From Aphrophora alni (Eukaryota; Arthropoda; Insecta; Hemiptera; Aphrophoridae): DNA of 64,000 nucleotides. The first letter of the stretch is position 1. Each line of letters opens with the position of its first letter. Under the pieces are notes generated by a model. The model was not told where the DNA came from. It saw nothing but the letters and a program-made list of their open reading frames with translations, and did not search any database. The DNA is taken from assembly GCA_963513935.1 (NCBI GenBank), contig OY740769.1:104635762-104699761 (forward strand), read 5' to 3'. Made by a program: the position numbers and the translations under genes. Below, piece after piece: positions 63,885 to 64,000 of this stretch.

Positions 63885-64000
63885 ATCGATTTAAGAGGAT
63901 CTCGACAATTCCACTCCAAAATAGCGCTTTGTCCATCATATTTCGATACTTACTTATTAAAGACGCTAGCCAATTTTTATCTTTCACAATTCATTATTTC
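63885..64000 (+). repeat. dispersed repeat related to 54590-54720 (runs off the window)
   Basis: 'gacaattccactccaaaata', 'tttcgatactta' and the final 'cacaattcattatttc' match 54630-54720 with substitutions. The copy is cut by the window end. Confidence 0.65.

Larger units (their letters stand above)
54067..64000 (+). other. putative first intron of the third gene
   Basis: About 9.9 kb to the window end without a convincing exon on either strand. It holds the Merlin relic, a LINE fragment and dispersed repeats listed separately. 55100-56030, 56900-58160, 58770-60340 and 60510-63880 are AT-rich with nothing recognised, apart from frequent short 'taggcctat' words. Confidence 0.4.

Overview
This is eukaryotic nuclear DNA, AT-rich and full of transposon remnants, and almost certainly from an insect. 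The evidence is a yellow/MRJP-family gene (a mainly insect family), GT-AG introns of 0.5-8 kb, and a mix of piggyBac, mariner, hAT, pogo/Tigger, Merlin, Penelope-like, LINE and LTR elements. The species cannot be named from the sequence. The large introns suggest a fairly big genome, for example a hemipteran or another non-dipteran insect. That part is inference.

Three host genes are visible, and all need splicing. (1) Minus strand, 16278 to 8684: a complete four-exon secreted yellow-family protein of 432 aa. Exons are 16278-16248, 13468-13223, 11050-10255 and 8909-8684, with all phases consistent. (2) Plus strand, 20308 to 44256: a complete eight-exon gene for TFIIH subunit p34 (GTF2H3/Tfb4), 293 aa. 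Its 10-bp first coding exon and its 7.7, 5.6, 3.2 and 2.7 kb introns are loaded with mobile DNA. (3) Plus strand, 53949/54012 to 54066: a signal-peptide-like first coding exon of an unidentified gene whose other exons lie beyond the window.

Layout: 1-8.6 kb holds a pogo/CENP-B-like transposase relic, a GT microsatellite, a composite inverted repeat and an intact hAT-type MITE. 8.7-16.3 kb is the yellow gene, with a 42-bp-TIR MITE in its second intron. 16.3-20.3 kb is intergenic. 20.3-44.3 kb is Tfb4. Its intron 2 carries a LINE tail, a decayed piggyBac and a nest of LINE, Penelope-like and TTAA-MITE sequence. Intron 3 carries two pogo-type MITEs and a long pyrimidine tract. Intron 5 carries a recently inserted 3.2-kb LTR retrotransposon that encodes only a Gag-like protein between LTRs that read as identical. 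Intron 7 carries twin palindromic elements (one hosting a hAT MITE) and a TTAA MITE. 44.3-53.9 kb is intergenic, with a deleted mariner, a second piggyBac relic and a 1-kb element whose terminal motif recurs inside it. 54-64 kb is the first intron of the third gene. It holds a Merlin transposase relic interrupted by an in-frame AC microsatellite, and a LINE fragment.

The host genes show no functional link to each other: one is pigmentation/cuticle-type, one is general transcription and repair, one is unknown. The interest lies in the mobile DNA, chiefly the gag-only LTR element, the microsatellite grown inside a DDE transposase, and several insertions datable by intact target duplications. 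No rRNA, tRNA or CRISPR was recognised.
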